Below, one piece after another: positions 45,492 to 55,134 of a stretch of DNA of 64,000 bases. The DNA comes from Pseudomonas hygromyciniae (GTDB taxonomy: Bacteria > Pseudomonadota > Gammaproteobacteria > Pseudomonadales > Pseudomonadaceae), in NCBI RefSeq assembly GCF_016925675.1, contig NZ_CP070506.1, positions 4,338,501 to 4,402,500 on the forward strand, written 5' to 3'. The notes under the pieces were generated by a model. It was not told where the DNA came from. It ran no database searches and was given only the letters and a program-made list of their open reading frames with translations. Every line of letters begins with the position of its first letter. The first letter of the stretch is position 1. The translations under genes and the position numbers were made by a program.

Positions 45492-45707
45492 CGCATCGCC
45501 CCAGGCAACAGGGAATGGTCAACAAGGATTTAGAGAGAGAAGGTCATGAAAACCTTTAGAGCCGATCAATCAAGGAGGCGACTTCTTGACCGTGGTTGCT
45601 CAGTTACCACTCACCATCGAGGTGATAGCGAGTAGTGTAAGGCGCACTGTAGAATTTTTTCAATAGCATCCACGCATGTTCGATCCGCAGGCAGATTCAA
45701 TGCCCAC

Positions 45708-47036
45708 CTATCGCAACCGCAAAAGCGCAATGTTTACAGCCGATCCTTTACTCGCTTGCAGTGGCCTGTAGGAAGCAAAATCCGTGGTCACTTCAGTATG
45801 TGGATGGCGATATCCCTGGTGATCGGGATTCGAACTAAACACGCTGAACATCGGCTGTATTTTATAGGCCAACCCGGCATGCCAGTTTGCTTTAGCCCCA
45901 TGGTGCATGACTTGTAGGAGCGAAAGACCACTCACACGGTGAGCCCCCAGAAAAGCCTTCATGCTATCAAACCGTAGCGGTGTATTGAGGTAACCATCAC
46001 CGGTATAGAGCACGCCGCCTTTGCATATCGAAATCGGCACACACCATAGCCTCCGAGGGGGCAATGGCCTGTCTACTTCCGAACCCCTGACCCACATTTT
46101 GCCCAGTTTCGATCCTATTGGGCCACCGTAAAGAAACAGCGAGATGAGGTTCTGATTTTCTTTCTGGCCCTTGAAGTTGAATTCTTTAGCATAGAGATCC
46201 TTTAATTCCTTCAAGGCACGGGTAGTAATAGCTTTTACGCTACCCAGCAGTTTGTCGCGAAGATGTGAAACGCGATCACGAAATATTCGAGAAGCCATCG
46301 GTGCCAACTGCGCATCGTTGTATGGCAAAAACTCCCAACACCCCGCAATCACAATCCCTCTACCATAGGTAATAAAAGCTACGTCCGTACGTTTCCCTGC
46401 TGCCCGCGCCATTTTTTCGAAATCAAATCTTTTGTCATCCACATCACTCAGACCGCTCAAATCCTCGGTTTCAACCTTCACGGGAATAGAACCTGAATCT
46501 TGAGGATTCGAATCCCCTTCGTTTACCACTGGTAGTTGTCGTGGTCGTCGAGGTGGGCCGTCTTGCCCTGGCAGCGACTCGTCGATAGAAGGACTGCCTG
46601 ATACGAACAAAATACGTTTGACGTTAGCCTCAGGAACCGCAGCGATGAATGCAACCGGATTTACCAAAAATCTCGTCAATCGTGAACTGTGCGCCCGGTG
46701 CGCGTGAAAACCGATAACAAGCCGCTGCCACAAGGGTACGTACGGTAGCAAAAGATCACCCACATCGAAGCGCTCCAGCAGCTTTACGAGACCGCTGATG
46801 TGATCCGAATCGAAATGGGAGATGGTCACTAGGTCAAGGTAGGGCCGCTGCCCTCCGGGCGTCCGAATGCTATGATCCAAGTCGCTGAGCGAGCTGTCGA
46901 GATAGTGCTGTGCCGAATCAGTTCCACAATCGTAGACCCAATTGAATGCACTACCGCCAGACTTCGGAAGCGGGCAAATGCTTCCCGAACTGAACAACCC
47001 CTGGCCCACACCATGAAACCTAATCCGGACGTCCAT
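45708..47036 (-). CDS. Metallo-beta-lactamase-fold hydrolase
   Basis: A 442-residue protein of the ComEC/Rec2-like MBL group. SHFDSDHISGL (HxDxDH) near residue 78 is the metal site, and VMHHGAKAN and YRHPH near the C-terminus supply further His. A Pro/Arg/Asp-rich insert (about 155-205) is unusual. ATG 47036 (MDVRIRFH) fits the family; ATG 47048 would add four residues. Function cannot be assigned; MBL nucleases occur in defence islands. It is alone on the minus strand. Confidence 0.75.
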   Translation of the reverse strand: MDVRIRFHGVGQGLFSSGSICPLPKSGGSAFNWVYDCGTDSAQHYLDSSLSDLDHSIRTPGGQRPYLDLVTISHFDSDHISGLVKLLERFDVGDLLLPYVPLWQRLVIGFHAHRAHSSRLTRFLVNPVAFIAAVPEANVKRILFVSGSPSIDESLPGQDGPPRRPRQLPVVNEGDSNPQDSGSIPVKVETEDLSGLSDVDDKRFDFEKMARAAGKRTDVAFITYGRGIVIAGCWEFLPYNDAQLAPMASRIFRDRVSHLRDKLLGSVKAITTRALKELKDLYAKEFNFKGQKENQNLISLFLYGGPIGSKLGKMWVRGSEVDRPLPPRRLWCVPISICKGGVLYTGDGYLNTPLRFDSMKAFLGAHRVSGLSLLQVMHHGAKANWHAGLAYKIQPMFSVFSSNPDHQGYRHPHTEVTTDFASYRPLQASKGSAVNIALLRLR

Positions 47037-47345
47037 ACCCAATCTCATTACGTGTGAAATCCTGTCTCAATGCAGAAAAATGGCAAGACCATAAGGTAAC
47101 TGCGGGCAGGCCTGTATTGATAGCGAAAAGCCAGATACCTAGTAAAAATCTCAACCTCTACCTTCTTGGCTTCCGAAACCGACTCGGTAAACCCGCCTGT
47201 CGAAGCAAGTCACCCCCACCCACGACTTTGGTGATGACCAATCTTGAGTTGAAAAACTGGAGTTCGTGAACATTCACCAATGGTGCTACCTTCAGAATGC
47301 AGTTCTGATCAGTTTGATCACGGGGTAATCGGTAAGTGGAGCGCA

Positions 47346-47816
47346 ATGACGGATCTTTTCGTTCTTCACGCGATGCTCAGCGCTGACGCACAATTCGACT
47401 TAGCTACCAAATACGCTAGAGGAAGTGCTCAAAAGATTAATTCGCCGATGGCTGCAATTCAATTCCGTGATCACGCCCGACTCCTGAATTCTAAGTGGCT
47501 TTGCGCCATATCTTTTGGCGAGGAGGAGCATAGGCGAGCTAAGAGATGCCTGCTACAACGACCTTACGTGATTTGCCTCAACGATGAACAGAGCGCCCTA
47601 GAAACTTCCCAATCTATGCCTGCTTTTTTACTAAGGGTTCATCGCAGGTGTGGTCGTGAGAAGCAAAAACTAATGCGTTATGACGTTATCATGCGACGCC
47701 ACCCTAGGCTGTCTGATTGGAGAGTTTGTTGGAAACTACGGCTATACAAGCTGTATCCCGACCGCTGCGCGAAAATGCCCAGCGAGGGCGGTCGTTGCCA
47801 GCGCCCATTTCAATAA
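47346..47816 (+). CDS. Hypothetical protein
   Basis: A 156-residue, Arg-rich protein I do not recognise. It opens MTDLFVLHAMLSADAQFD and ends with repeated Arg/Cys/Lys. There is no membrane segment. It may be a real gene or decayed; there is no neighbour on the same strand. The start follows a GGAG. Confidence 0.4.
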   Translation: MTDLFVLHAMLSADAQFDLATKYARGSAQKINSPMAAIQFRDHARLLNSKWLCAISFGEEEHRRAKRCLLQRPYVICLNDEQSALETSQSMPAFLLRVHRRCGREKQKLMRYDVIMRRHPRLSDWRVCWKLRLYKLYPDRCAKMPSEGGRCQRPFQ

Positions 47817-48574
47817 AAATGACCGACTGGGCGGCAGCGACGGCGAAGTATAACTAACGAAAATTATGAATTCCCGTTGTTTGAAATTAAGTTTCGCTGA
47901 CCAATCGCCAGCGAAACCACCAGTCTTTCCCGGTGCCAGCCATCTATTGAAACAACAGGATTGTTGCAAGTTAATAGTAGCACGGTTTTTTGCCCATTAT
48001 TTATTCTAAACCCTTAAAATATTTTTACGCTTTTCCAAAATAAATCTACCAATGGAAACCTCTTATCGCCCAATCCGGCCACTGGGTACATTCCGCGTAG
48101 CGCGGTCACGACAATCCAAGCTTGCTTAGAGCACTTCAATTGCAAAAAAATAAAGTTTCAATCTTGCCAAAAGCCAATAAAAAACAACAGCCATCGACAC
48201 CCACCGATCTATGTAAATTGTGAGGTTCCAACCTAATAGTCCACACCTATAGAAAAAAGTACGAGACCTTCATAGCTAAAACACTTTAAGCAACAGAAAC
48301 CCTCTTAACGAAAAGACAAATACCGTTCTAATCGTCGAAACACTCGCAAGCAACCGAAATAAGGACCAAAGCCTCAGGACCAACCAATAATCACACAACA
48401 TATAAATACCCAAAAGCACACCACCACAGTCGAGATATTTAAATGTATAATTAGATAAAGATATTTTCAGCAAGCTATGTTCCAAGCTTCAAAAATGAAT
48501 TTTTGGCGCATGAAACTGTCAGTGCTCAAAATCTTCGATTTCTGCGCATTTATAATAACAACAAGAGAAAAAAC
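47817..48574. other. AT-rich gene-free region upstream of the mobilisation genes, possible oriT region
   Basis: No gene. It contains nested inverted repeats at 47873-47959 and a small palindrome CCGCG-TAG-CGCGG at 48093-48105. Origins of transfer usually lie just upstream of mobC, so this is where one would look, but I cannot identify a nic site. Confidence 0.4.
47873..47959. repeat. Nested inverted repeats
   Basis: Outer arms CCGTTGTTTGAAAT / ATTGAAACAACAGG (one or two mismatches) enclose inner perfect arms GTTTCGCTG (47891-47899) and CAGCGAAAC (47909-47917). It could fold into a cruciform or RNA hairpin; an oriT relic is one possibility. Confidence 0.5.
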
Positions 48575-48798
48575 ATGATCATCAATTTGACCAAGAAACA
48601 AAGTGGCCGACCAAAAAAAGGCGGACGCGGAAAAAAGCATCGCGACGTATCACAATGCATCTCAACGAACGCGAATTCGAGCAAGTTAACCTTAAGGCTG
48701 AAATGAGCAAATACAAAAGCCTTTCTCGCTTCGCCAAAGATTATACCTTTGACAAATTAGAGAGGAATACGGGGGTACGAGCGATATATAATTCATGA
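48575..48798 (+). pseudogene. mobC: MobC-like relaxosome protein, frameshifted
   Basis: The frame starts MIINLTKKQSGRPKKGGRGK and continues, after one base is added in the run of six A at 48631-48636, as RRITMHLNEREFEQVNLKAE and FAKDYTFDKLERN. This is a MobC-like ribbon-helix-helix protein that opens oriT DNA for the relaxase. As written the frame is broken. A second shift near the G run at 48767 could extend it to about 48970 (YERYIIHEIESRNDYIEALL). Confidence 0.65.
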
Positions 48799-48981
48799 GA
48801 TAGAATCTCGAAATGATTACATAGAAGCCTTACTAAGCAAAATTGAACATTTGAGACTACTCAGCCTAAACGTTCGACTTCCCACTGAACTGACCACCAG
48901 CTTATCAGAGCTTGAACACTTTGCAATCGGAGGAAAAGTTTTTAAACCTGCCACCCCCCAAAAAAACTGTAAAGAATCACA

Positions 48982-49027
48982 AATAACAATAACAATAACA
49001 ATAACAATAACAATAACAATAACAATA
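48982..49027 (+). repeat. Hexanucleotide microsatellite (AATAAC)7
   Basis: Seven perfect AATAAC units followed by one partial unit, ending 14 bp before the mobA start codon. Copy-number changes by slippage would alter the leader or spacing of the relaxase gene. Confidence 0.9.
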
Positions 49028-49040
49028 ATGAGTATATATT

Positions 49041-50220
49041 ATGATTTACAAAAAAAGCCCACACATTCCAATCTTGCGAAACTCTTATACGCTACATCTT
49101 TGCAGCAAACACTAAAGAGATCGACAAACGACCGTTCATAGAATACCTCGGTGGAAGCGCCGTAAGTGGGTCCCCGTTCAAAGGATACAGAGGCGATATT
49201 AGAGTTGTTGATACCAGAGAGTTAGAGGACGAGTTTAATATACAAATACAACGCTATCACGGCAATGGGGAAAAGCTTATAGAACATCACGTGCTATCTC
49301 TACCCGCCCAAGACCAACTCACAGATACTGAGTTTGAATCGCTCACGAGGGAATTCTTGGAGGGCATGGGGGTCGATAATAGCATGATGTGGCTTGCAGC
49401 TTGCCATAACGACACTGATCATAGCCATGTCCATATCGCACTGTGCCGAGTCCAATTACGATTCGACGATAGCAGCTTAGCATCCCATTATGGACTCTTA
49501 GCCAACAAGAACGATTTCGAGCGCGGGATGGAGATTGTACGAGTCCTAGAGCAAAAGTATGAGCTAACGCCGACTCTTTCTCCTGGAGACAATGTAAATA
49601 ACAAAAACCAAGCGTCAATCATTCGTGCCATTTCTAAAAGCGTACTGTCCAGCCCGCTTGAAACGGTAAGTGACTTCGTACATGCAATGGCAAAACGCGG
49701 CGTGCAGATTAAGCCCGTGCTCAACAAGACTGGAAAAATTAAGGGTCTCAGCTATAGGCTTAATTCTGAGGACGGCAGATGGATAAGCGGAAGTAAGATC
49801 ATGTCAACGGTGCTAACGTTCGGGGCCCTGTGCGGAAAACTAAATTTCTCCCCAGCTCGCGACGACGCCACCCTGGGACTCGGTGCGAACCCTAAGCTCC
49901 CAGCAGTATCGAAGTTTGAGCGGGATGTAAAAACTGTAAGCGTCGGCATGATGACCTCAGTAACCCATCTGTCAAATCAAGCTCGCGAATTCATTAATCG
50001 AAATAATCGAGAAGGTGTAATTTCCATAGAAACCGATAATTATTATAAAATCGGCTTCAAATTTAACTTTAACTTTACCCCCCAAACCCGCCCCAATGGC
50101 AAGAACGAAATGAAGACCTGGGAAACCATTGTCAATCTTGGCACCAAAAAACATGCTACGCCTTTTGCAAAAGCATTTTCAGACGCCGATATTCAAAATA
50201 TTCTTACTACCACCGAATAA
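49041..50220 (+). pseudogene. mobA: MobA-type relaxase, frameshifted near its start
   Basis: About 392 residues. MIYKKAHTFQSCETLIRYIF is obtained if one A is removed from the run of seven at 49050-49056; after that, the frame is open to 50220. The relaxase three-His motif is seen in HNDTDHSHVHIALCRV at about 49410-49460. The catalytic Tyr is probably in the first part (LIRYIF or a nearby Tyr). The rest is a C-terminal region rich in Asn/Lys. The downstream stretch 50245-50422 may be a continuation in another frame. If the shift is real the relaxase is dead; it may also be an assembly error. Confidence 0.72.
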
Positions 50221-50512
50221 TATCAAGCCATCAGGTACTATCTCGATTCAAAACCTGACGATAGAAAACCTAGAAGAAAAACTGAATAAGACTCAAATGT
50301 ATTTTCGCGATAACGGCCTTATTGAAGCCTTGGATAGAATAGGATTACTAGTAAACCCACAACGCTCACTACCCATCGAAAAAGCACAGTTTCAAAACCC
50401 CATTGCTACTCACGAGAATTGAAAATAATACTTTCGAACAGAAAACATTAACTCCAACCTCAAGCGCATATGTTACAATTGAAAAATAAAAAACAATAAA
50501 AAAGGCACGCGT

Positions 50513-51202
50513 ATGTATATAAAGCTCACCCAAAATTGCGACCGCTGCATAGTTCTCAAAACCGTTAGCTCAAGCATTGTGGCTTATGACGAAAAAAACA
50601 ACCTCATAAAAGGAGCCAGGAAAAACTCTACGGTTAAAATTGCTGAGTTTAGTCACGAACAAAAAATAGAGCATTGCGAAATACCTCCTGAAGACGCCGA
50701 GAGATTCACAAATTGGCGAGAAGAGCAAATTCGTCGCATACACATTGCGCTTCTAGGCAACGCTTCAGAGGGGATGCACGGCGGTATACCTCAAGCAAAA
50801 ACCAAATCAACGATGGGTAAATCTGAAATTAAGATCGGTGAGTTTAGCGGCGTGATACTTGGTGGAATTTTAATAAACCCTGGTACTCACCTTACTCCAG
50901 AACTCGATCTGGACAGAGAAGGCCTCGAAAACGTTTTGATTGCAACGAGCGAAGTAAAGTCTGACTTATTGAACATATGCAAACGCATACTATATACAAT
51001 TCAAACCAACGGAAAAAAATACTGTAGCGCCGAAGACGCCCGAGAGATGCTTGTAGCTCACTCTGCGCTTGGCTGTGCATTAGATAGCCGTGGTATAGGG
51101 TATGTCATCAAAAAAGACGACTCCGCACAAATCCCTTCCCCCGCCGACCAAGGGACTACCCTGTTCAATAAAATCAAAAAAGAGGTGCAGTTGATCAGGT
51201 GA
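50513..51202 (+). CDS. Hypothetical protein next to the mobilisation module
   Basis: A 229-residue protein I do not recognise. Its first part is compact with Cys (QNCDRCIVLKT) and a Lys-rich strand. The middle has EFSGVILGGILINPGTHL, and the last part is helical. No membrane segment or signal peptide. It is AT-rich like the relaxase and lies downstream on the same strand, which suggests that it came with it. Confidence 0.5.
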   Translation: MYIKLTQNCDRCIVLKTVSSSIVAYDEKNNLIKGARKNSTVKIAEFSHEQKIEHCEIPPEDAERFTNWREEQIRRIHIALLGNASEGMHGGIPQAKTKSTMGKSEIKIGEFSGVILGGILINPGTHLTPELDLDREGLENVLIATSEVKSDLLNICKRILYTIQTNGKKYCSAEDAREMLVAHSALGCALDSRGIGYVIKKDDSAQIPSPADQGTTLFNKIKKEVQLIR

Positions 51203-51336
51203 TCCGCTAAGTTGATCAGACGTCACTTCAGTATTTAGTCGATATGCAGCTGGTTAAGCAGTCTGGGCCTACAAACCTGATATTATCCAAAACCCGAGAC
51301 GCCCCCTGGGTCGTCATCTGACGGAGCTAACCCGAA

Positions 51337-51591
51337 ATGGGAAATCAGATTGATCAGGACGCTAAGAATGGTCCGGAACGTCCAGATGGGTTCGATACCT
51401 GCGCTTACCTGAAGGCCAAAAACCAGGATGAGCTGGCTGAGCATCGCGTAATATCGGCAGCAAAAGTTGAAGCCTTATCTCGAAAGGAGCGCGAGGCTTT
51501 TGAAAAGCGATTCGGTGATGCAGCAAAAAAAATTGCGGATCAATTTGGTCGAAGCCGTCGTTATGTCCCCCCCAATGAAGAACCTCGTTAG
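51337..51591 (+). CDS. Small hypothetical protein
   Basis: An 84-residue, charged, helical protein (LAEHRVISAAKVEALSRKER). No named motif. It may be a late part of the mobilisation-associated block or a small DNA-binding protein. The call rests only on coding-like composition. Confidence 0.4.
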   Translation: MGNQIDQDAKNGPERPDGFDTCAYLKAKNQDELAEHRVISAAKVEALSRKEREAFEKRFGDAAKKIADQFGRSRRYVPPNEEPR

Positions 51592-52633
51592 TGCATATAC
51601 TTAAGCTAGGGTTACTTGAGCTTGCTCAGGATTACCGTGAGCGATAGTGTAGAACTCAGACACGCGTCGAGATCAGGTATTCATTCGGATAATAAAACGC
51701 CAGTTGATTACGTTCGATCAAGCTGTCGCCGGTTGATAAAACGCGGCTCAGTTGACCACGCTGCTAGTTTTGGCGAATCTGCGGATCGGCCGAAAAAATC
51801 TGATGAGCATGGTGAGTTCTGCGGCTAAACCGGGCGGACGAGAGGGCATGAGTTCATTACACGGCTTATCGGTTTTCCAGGATCTAGCGTGCGTGACGGC
51901 ATAACTCAACTTACAGCGGCTAAACGGCAAGTTAATCGAAGGCCCTATTAGAGACCCGCGATGCGGAACTTAACCAAAGGTTGCAAGGAATTCCCGCGAT
52001 TAGCAGTCGCCCAGATGACAATGCAAGTTGGCTATATCGATCCACTGCAATTCTCCAGCGAGCCTTGAGCAGAAATGAGCATTCTCACAACATAGTTGCG
52101 GTGCTGAGGAGTGTACACCGTATACATACACGAGCGAGTGCTACCTCACCGCCGCCACCTTGGCGACCAGTTCCTCAATCCGTAGAAAGCGCTCTGCGTG
52201 CGTAACCAGATTTCCGTCGCCACGAGCGCGCTGCCACCCTTCCAAACGAGCCTGATTATTCTCGACCGAACGCTCAGCTCGTATGGCCTCACCGCCATAT
52301 CGAATGGCGCACTCACATCCGGAGAGCAGCTTTACGATCGCGCGTCTCCGCCGACGCGCTGTGGAGATGAGCGTCGGGCTCTGATTCGCGATACAACCAC
52401 CTCTAAGGTCTCCAAGACACGTGTAGAGGCTGACTACTGACCGAGTGCTTTGAGCCGATATCGTGTCTGTCAGCGCTGTCGGGCGATGGCGGCACCGATG
52501 TACCCAGATCCGCCAATTGGAAAGTGCAAATTTTGCACAATGCTAGTCACCCATGCCTAGAAATTGTGGATAGCGGCACTCAGTCTTGAAATTTTTCGAC
52601 TCGGAGCCCTCTCACGGCCCTTAGCCACCGCGA

Positions 52634-52690
52634 CGTAACGCTTTTTTTTGCTTGTAACACATCTACGTTACGTAAAAAAAATGCGTTACG
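52634..52690. repeat. Inverted repeat CGTAACGC-T8 ... A8-TGCGTTACG
   Basis: Arms at 52634-52649 and 52674-52690 pair at 16 of 17 positions. The 24-bp loop itself contains another ACGTTACGT palindrome. It could be a hairpin terminator or a binding site for a palindrome-reading protein. Confidence 0.65.
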
Positions 52691-52804
52691 GTCGGTGAAA
52701 TTCTTTTTTGCGTATTGCATGGATTTCACCAGTCGCTTTCATCGGACTAGACCCGCATTCTGGGTAACCTTGACCGGCAGAAGTCGGACAAAAGAGGTTC
52801 CTAG

Positions 52805-52895
52805 CGCCATTCATGCACAGGTACTCGCCTACAACATGAAGCGGGTTATGAAAATCCTCGGCGCCAGCAGCTTAATGAAAGCGTGGTCGACCTAA
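52805..52895 (+). pseudogene. IS transposase C-terminal fragment
   Basis: The frame IHAQVLAYNMKRVMKILGAS followed by a short tail and a stop resembles the C-terminus of IS1182/IS5-type transposases (LAYNxKRVxxILG). No other part of the gene is seen. It may be from the parent of the MITE-like element. Confidence 0.5.
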
Positions 52896-53343
52896 ATGGC
52901 TTGGCTTAGTTGCTTACCTTGCACACTAGAAGCATCGCTGATGCCTCCACGACCATAGTGACGACCCGTAAGGCTTACCGCGAGCAGCTACTCGGCCACC
53001 AAACAAATACACGCCGCTCTTGCACCCAACACCATCGCCGTTGACCAGCATTCCCTAGTTGGCTGGGTCCGACCAGTCGCCGATGACTGGACTGGCGCCA
53101 CCCAAGGCAATCTCTAGTGTGACGCTGTCGAATATCTCAGACATGGCCTGGGCAAGATCATTTACCAGGGGGGAATCGTTCTTTAAAGTGCACTTTTCCC
53201 CCACCGTTCGCTATCCGTTGAGGCCAGCATTGGCACAATTCTTTTGGGACAGACCTCCCCCCCAGAAACGTCCAGTACTGGCCGATAACGACTCAGGAAG
53301 AATTTCAGCCGAACCTACGTCATAGGTACGTCCTAACAAATCG

Positions 53344-53901
53344 TTAATGCGTCACAAAGCGCACGCCATTTCGTTTCAAGGCTTCGATCAATCGTTCCGT
53401 ACTTTCAACCTCGGGCGGCTGCGCGCTCGGATCCAGAACACGACGAATCGACGAAGAGTTCGCCACAGCAGCAGGATCGGGCTGCTTGGGCGATCTCATC
53501 CGAAGGCCGCGAAGCTCCGGCAGCGGCGAATCAACAGCCTGGAGATCCATTATGAATCGAGGAGTTTGCGCTGGCGCTGGATTGAGACGCTCATTAATAC
53601 AAAGGATGCTGCTGAAATAGATCCAACCGATCGGGCTGATAGAAAGAATGCCATACCGACTTCCCTGCTCGGTAACCACCCACATGCTCTCGCCACGGAC
53701 CTCAATCTCAACCATTCGCGATGTCTCGACGCGATGACCGTCCGCGAATTTCCCGGAGGGTTCGGCTCGAATGTGCCGCCAAATTTCGCCCTTAACGCTT
53801 GGAGGATCTTCGACGTGAGCATTCGTAAGATAGCCGGTGAACGGCAGGTCGCCAGCGTCACTTTTTAGCCTCAGGATTGCGTCATTGATGTCGCCAATCA
53901 T
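53344..53901 (-). CDS. Hypothetical protein, divergent from an XRE regulator
   Basis: A 185-residue protein I do not recognise. The first ~110 residues look globular and beta-rich (MVEIEVRGESMWVVTEQGSR, YGILSISPIGWIYF), and the last 75 are Pro/Ser-rich and probably disordered. It is divergent from the XRE gene at 54038, which suggests the regulator controls it. Confidence 0.5.
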   Translation of the reverse strand: MIGDINDAILRLKSDAGDLPFTGYLTNAHVEDPPSVKGEIWRHIRAEPSGKFADGHRVETSRMVEIEVRGESMWVVTEQGSRYGILSISPIGWIYFSSILCINERLNPAPAQTPRFIMDLQAVDSPLPELRGLRMRSPKQPDPAAVANSSSIRRVLDPSAQPPEVESTERLIEALKRNGVRFVTH

Positions 53902-54037
53902 GAAATGTCTCCACGTTTAGGTGCCCGGTATGTCGAAGAGAGAATACCAACGATTCGATAAAAATGAATGGTATACAGTGTAGAAAATACCTCAGAGCAA
54001 ATTCCTCATGTCCGGATTTGCTCGGGGTATTTTGACG

Positions 54038-54316
54038 ATGGACGTGAAGCTCGCTTTTGGTAAGGCCTTGAGACAGATACGAAAGGCCCGCGGAATGACG
54101 CAAGAGGCGTTTGAGCCGGGCGTCGTAAGGACATATATCAGCGCACTGGAAAGAGGAATCCACTCGCCAACTCTAGAACGCATCGTCGAATTGGCCGCGC
54201 TTCTAAACGTCTCCTCAGCAGCATTACTCACCCTGACAGCGTTTTACGAGCAGGACAGCCAAGACTCTGCCAGCTTCCTGAATGAGCTGTGTGAAGACGT
54301 TTGCAACTGGATCTGA
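54038..54316 (+). CDS. XRE-family helix-turn-helix regulator
   Basis: A 92-residue protein with a Cro/CI HTH: FGKALRQIRKARGMTQEAF, then VVRTYISALERGIHSPTLER. The remainder is a short helical tail. ATG 54038 fits the family; an upstream extension to 54008 carries no domain. It probably binds the 140-bp gap shared with the divergent 53901 gene. Confidence 0.82.
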   Translation: MDVKLAFGKALRQIRKARGMTQEAFEPGVVRTYISALERGIHSPTLERIVELAALLNVSSAALLTLTAFYEQDSQDSASFLNELCEDVCNWI

Positions 54317-54713
54317 TCCAGCCAGCCTGAAGATGCGCAACCCGTGCGAGCCCGAGCGGTGTAGTGATGAACCAAGAAGCCGTAGAGTCAAGGATGCGGT
54401 GCCGTGCCGTGGAATATTGCGTCGCTTTTGTGGATTTTTTCGCAGCCCTACGAGCGGCGTCATAGAAAAAAGCAGGAGCCACCTACAAGCGCGCAGGCTG
54501 GACGATAGAAATTAGCCGCCACCCTCGCATACCCATCAACAACAAAGCGCTTTAAAGACCATATAAAAACGTTACACCGCGACAAAACACGACACCCTCC
54601 TCATTCAAACCGACAACTGCTTGCTGAAAGTCAAAGTTAAGCGTTGATACAAAAACCAGAATTCGTATCCCACCCTCACATACAAGTCAATATAGGAAGG
54701 GTTAATTTTTACC

Positions 54714-54742
54714 TTGACATACTGTATATATATACATAAAAT
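54714..54742 (+). promoter_or_regulatory. Strong sigma-70-type promoter with LexA-like palindrome
   Basis: TTGACA-N17-TAAAAT is near consensus. The spacer contains CTGTATATATATACAT (54722-54737), one base from the LexA core CTGT-N8-ACAG and perfectly symmetrical in TGTATATATATACA. Repression by LexA with release after DNA damage is the natural reading; another palindrome-binding repressor is possible. Confidence 0.7.
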
Positions 54743-54782
54743 ACCTCTTAGAGGTCCTTCGCCGAACAAGCCTGGTTATCTT

Positions 54783-54806
54783 CCGGCAAAGCCGGGTATA
54801 TTTTTG
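54783..54806 (+). terminator. Hairpin terminator of a short transcript
   Basis: CCGGC-AAA-GCCGG followed by GTATATTTTTG, about 35-55 nt after the predicted start of the promoter at 54714. Together they would define a very short RNA (about 57 nt). Confidence 0.55.
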
Positions 54807-55134
54807 ATTACAAATAATGCTTTATTAAGAATTTTTCTCATTTATTCGTACCCTCGCCACCTCCATTGTCCAATCTTGTGGGCTGACAGCCTGAGCTAGA
54901 CTGATCCGGCATACGCCTCACTGGCGGCACCCACGCTGGTCTAGTTCAGCCTTGAGAAAGGCTGGCTGAAGCACCTACCGCCTCATCAACATCGCTCTAT
55001 GCGTCGGGACATCACGCTTTCCGTGATTGAACTGGCTACCACTTCTACCGAAAGCTGCTCAATTCCACTTGGCCACTGCTTCGTCAAGCGAGTCAGCACG
55101 TCATTCAGATATCTTTGTTTTTCAGTTGAGCCGA

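Larger units (their letters stand above)
51592..53343. other. Decayed, gene-poor tract
   Basis: About 1.75 kb with no intact gene. It holds a long inverted repeat (52634-52690) and a transposase C-terminal fragment (52805-52895). Short open frames on both strands have no recognisable content. It looks like accumulated remnants of insertions. Confidence 0.5.
54317..55134. other. Gene-poor region with a LexA-like promoter
   Basis: About 820 bp between the XRE gene and gajB. It holds the promoter 54714-54742 and the hairpin 54783-54806. A short frame downstream (ending 54899) encodes a hydrophobic peptide, but I see no clear start or ribosome-binding site for it. Nothing else supported. Confidence 0.5.

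Noticed and set aside
47873..47959. Integron attC site
   Set aside because: No RYYYAAC/GTTRRRY core sites in the right arrangement and no integron integrase.
48982..49023. CRISPR-like repeat
   Set aside because: It is a simple perfect hexanucleotide tandem without spacers.
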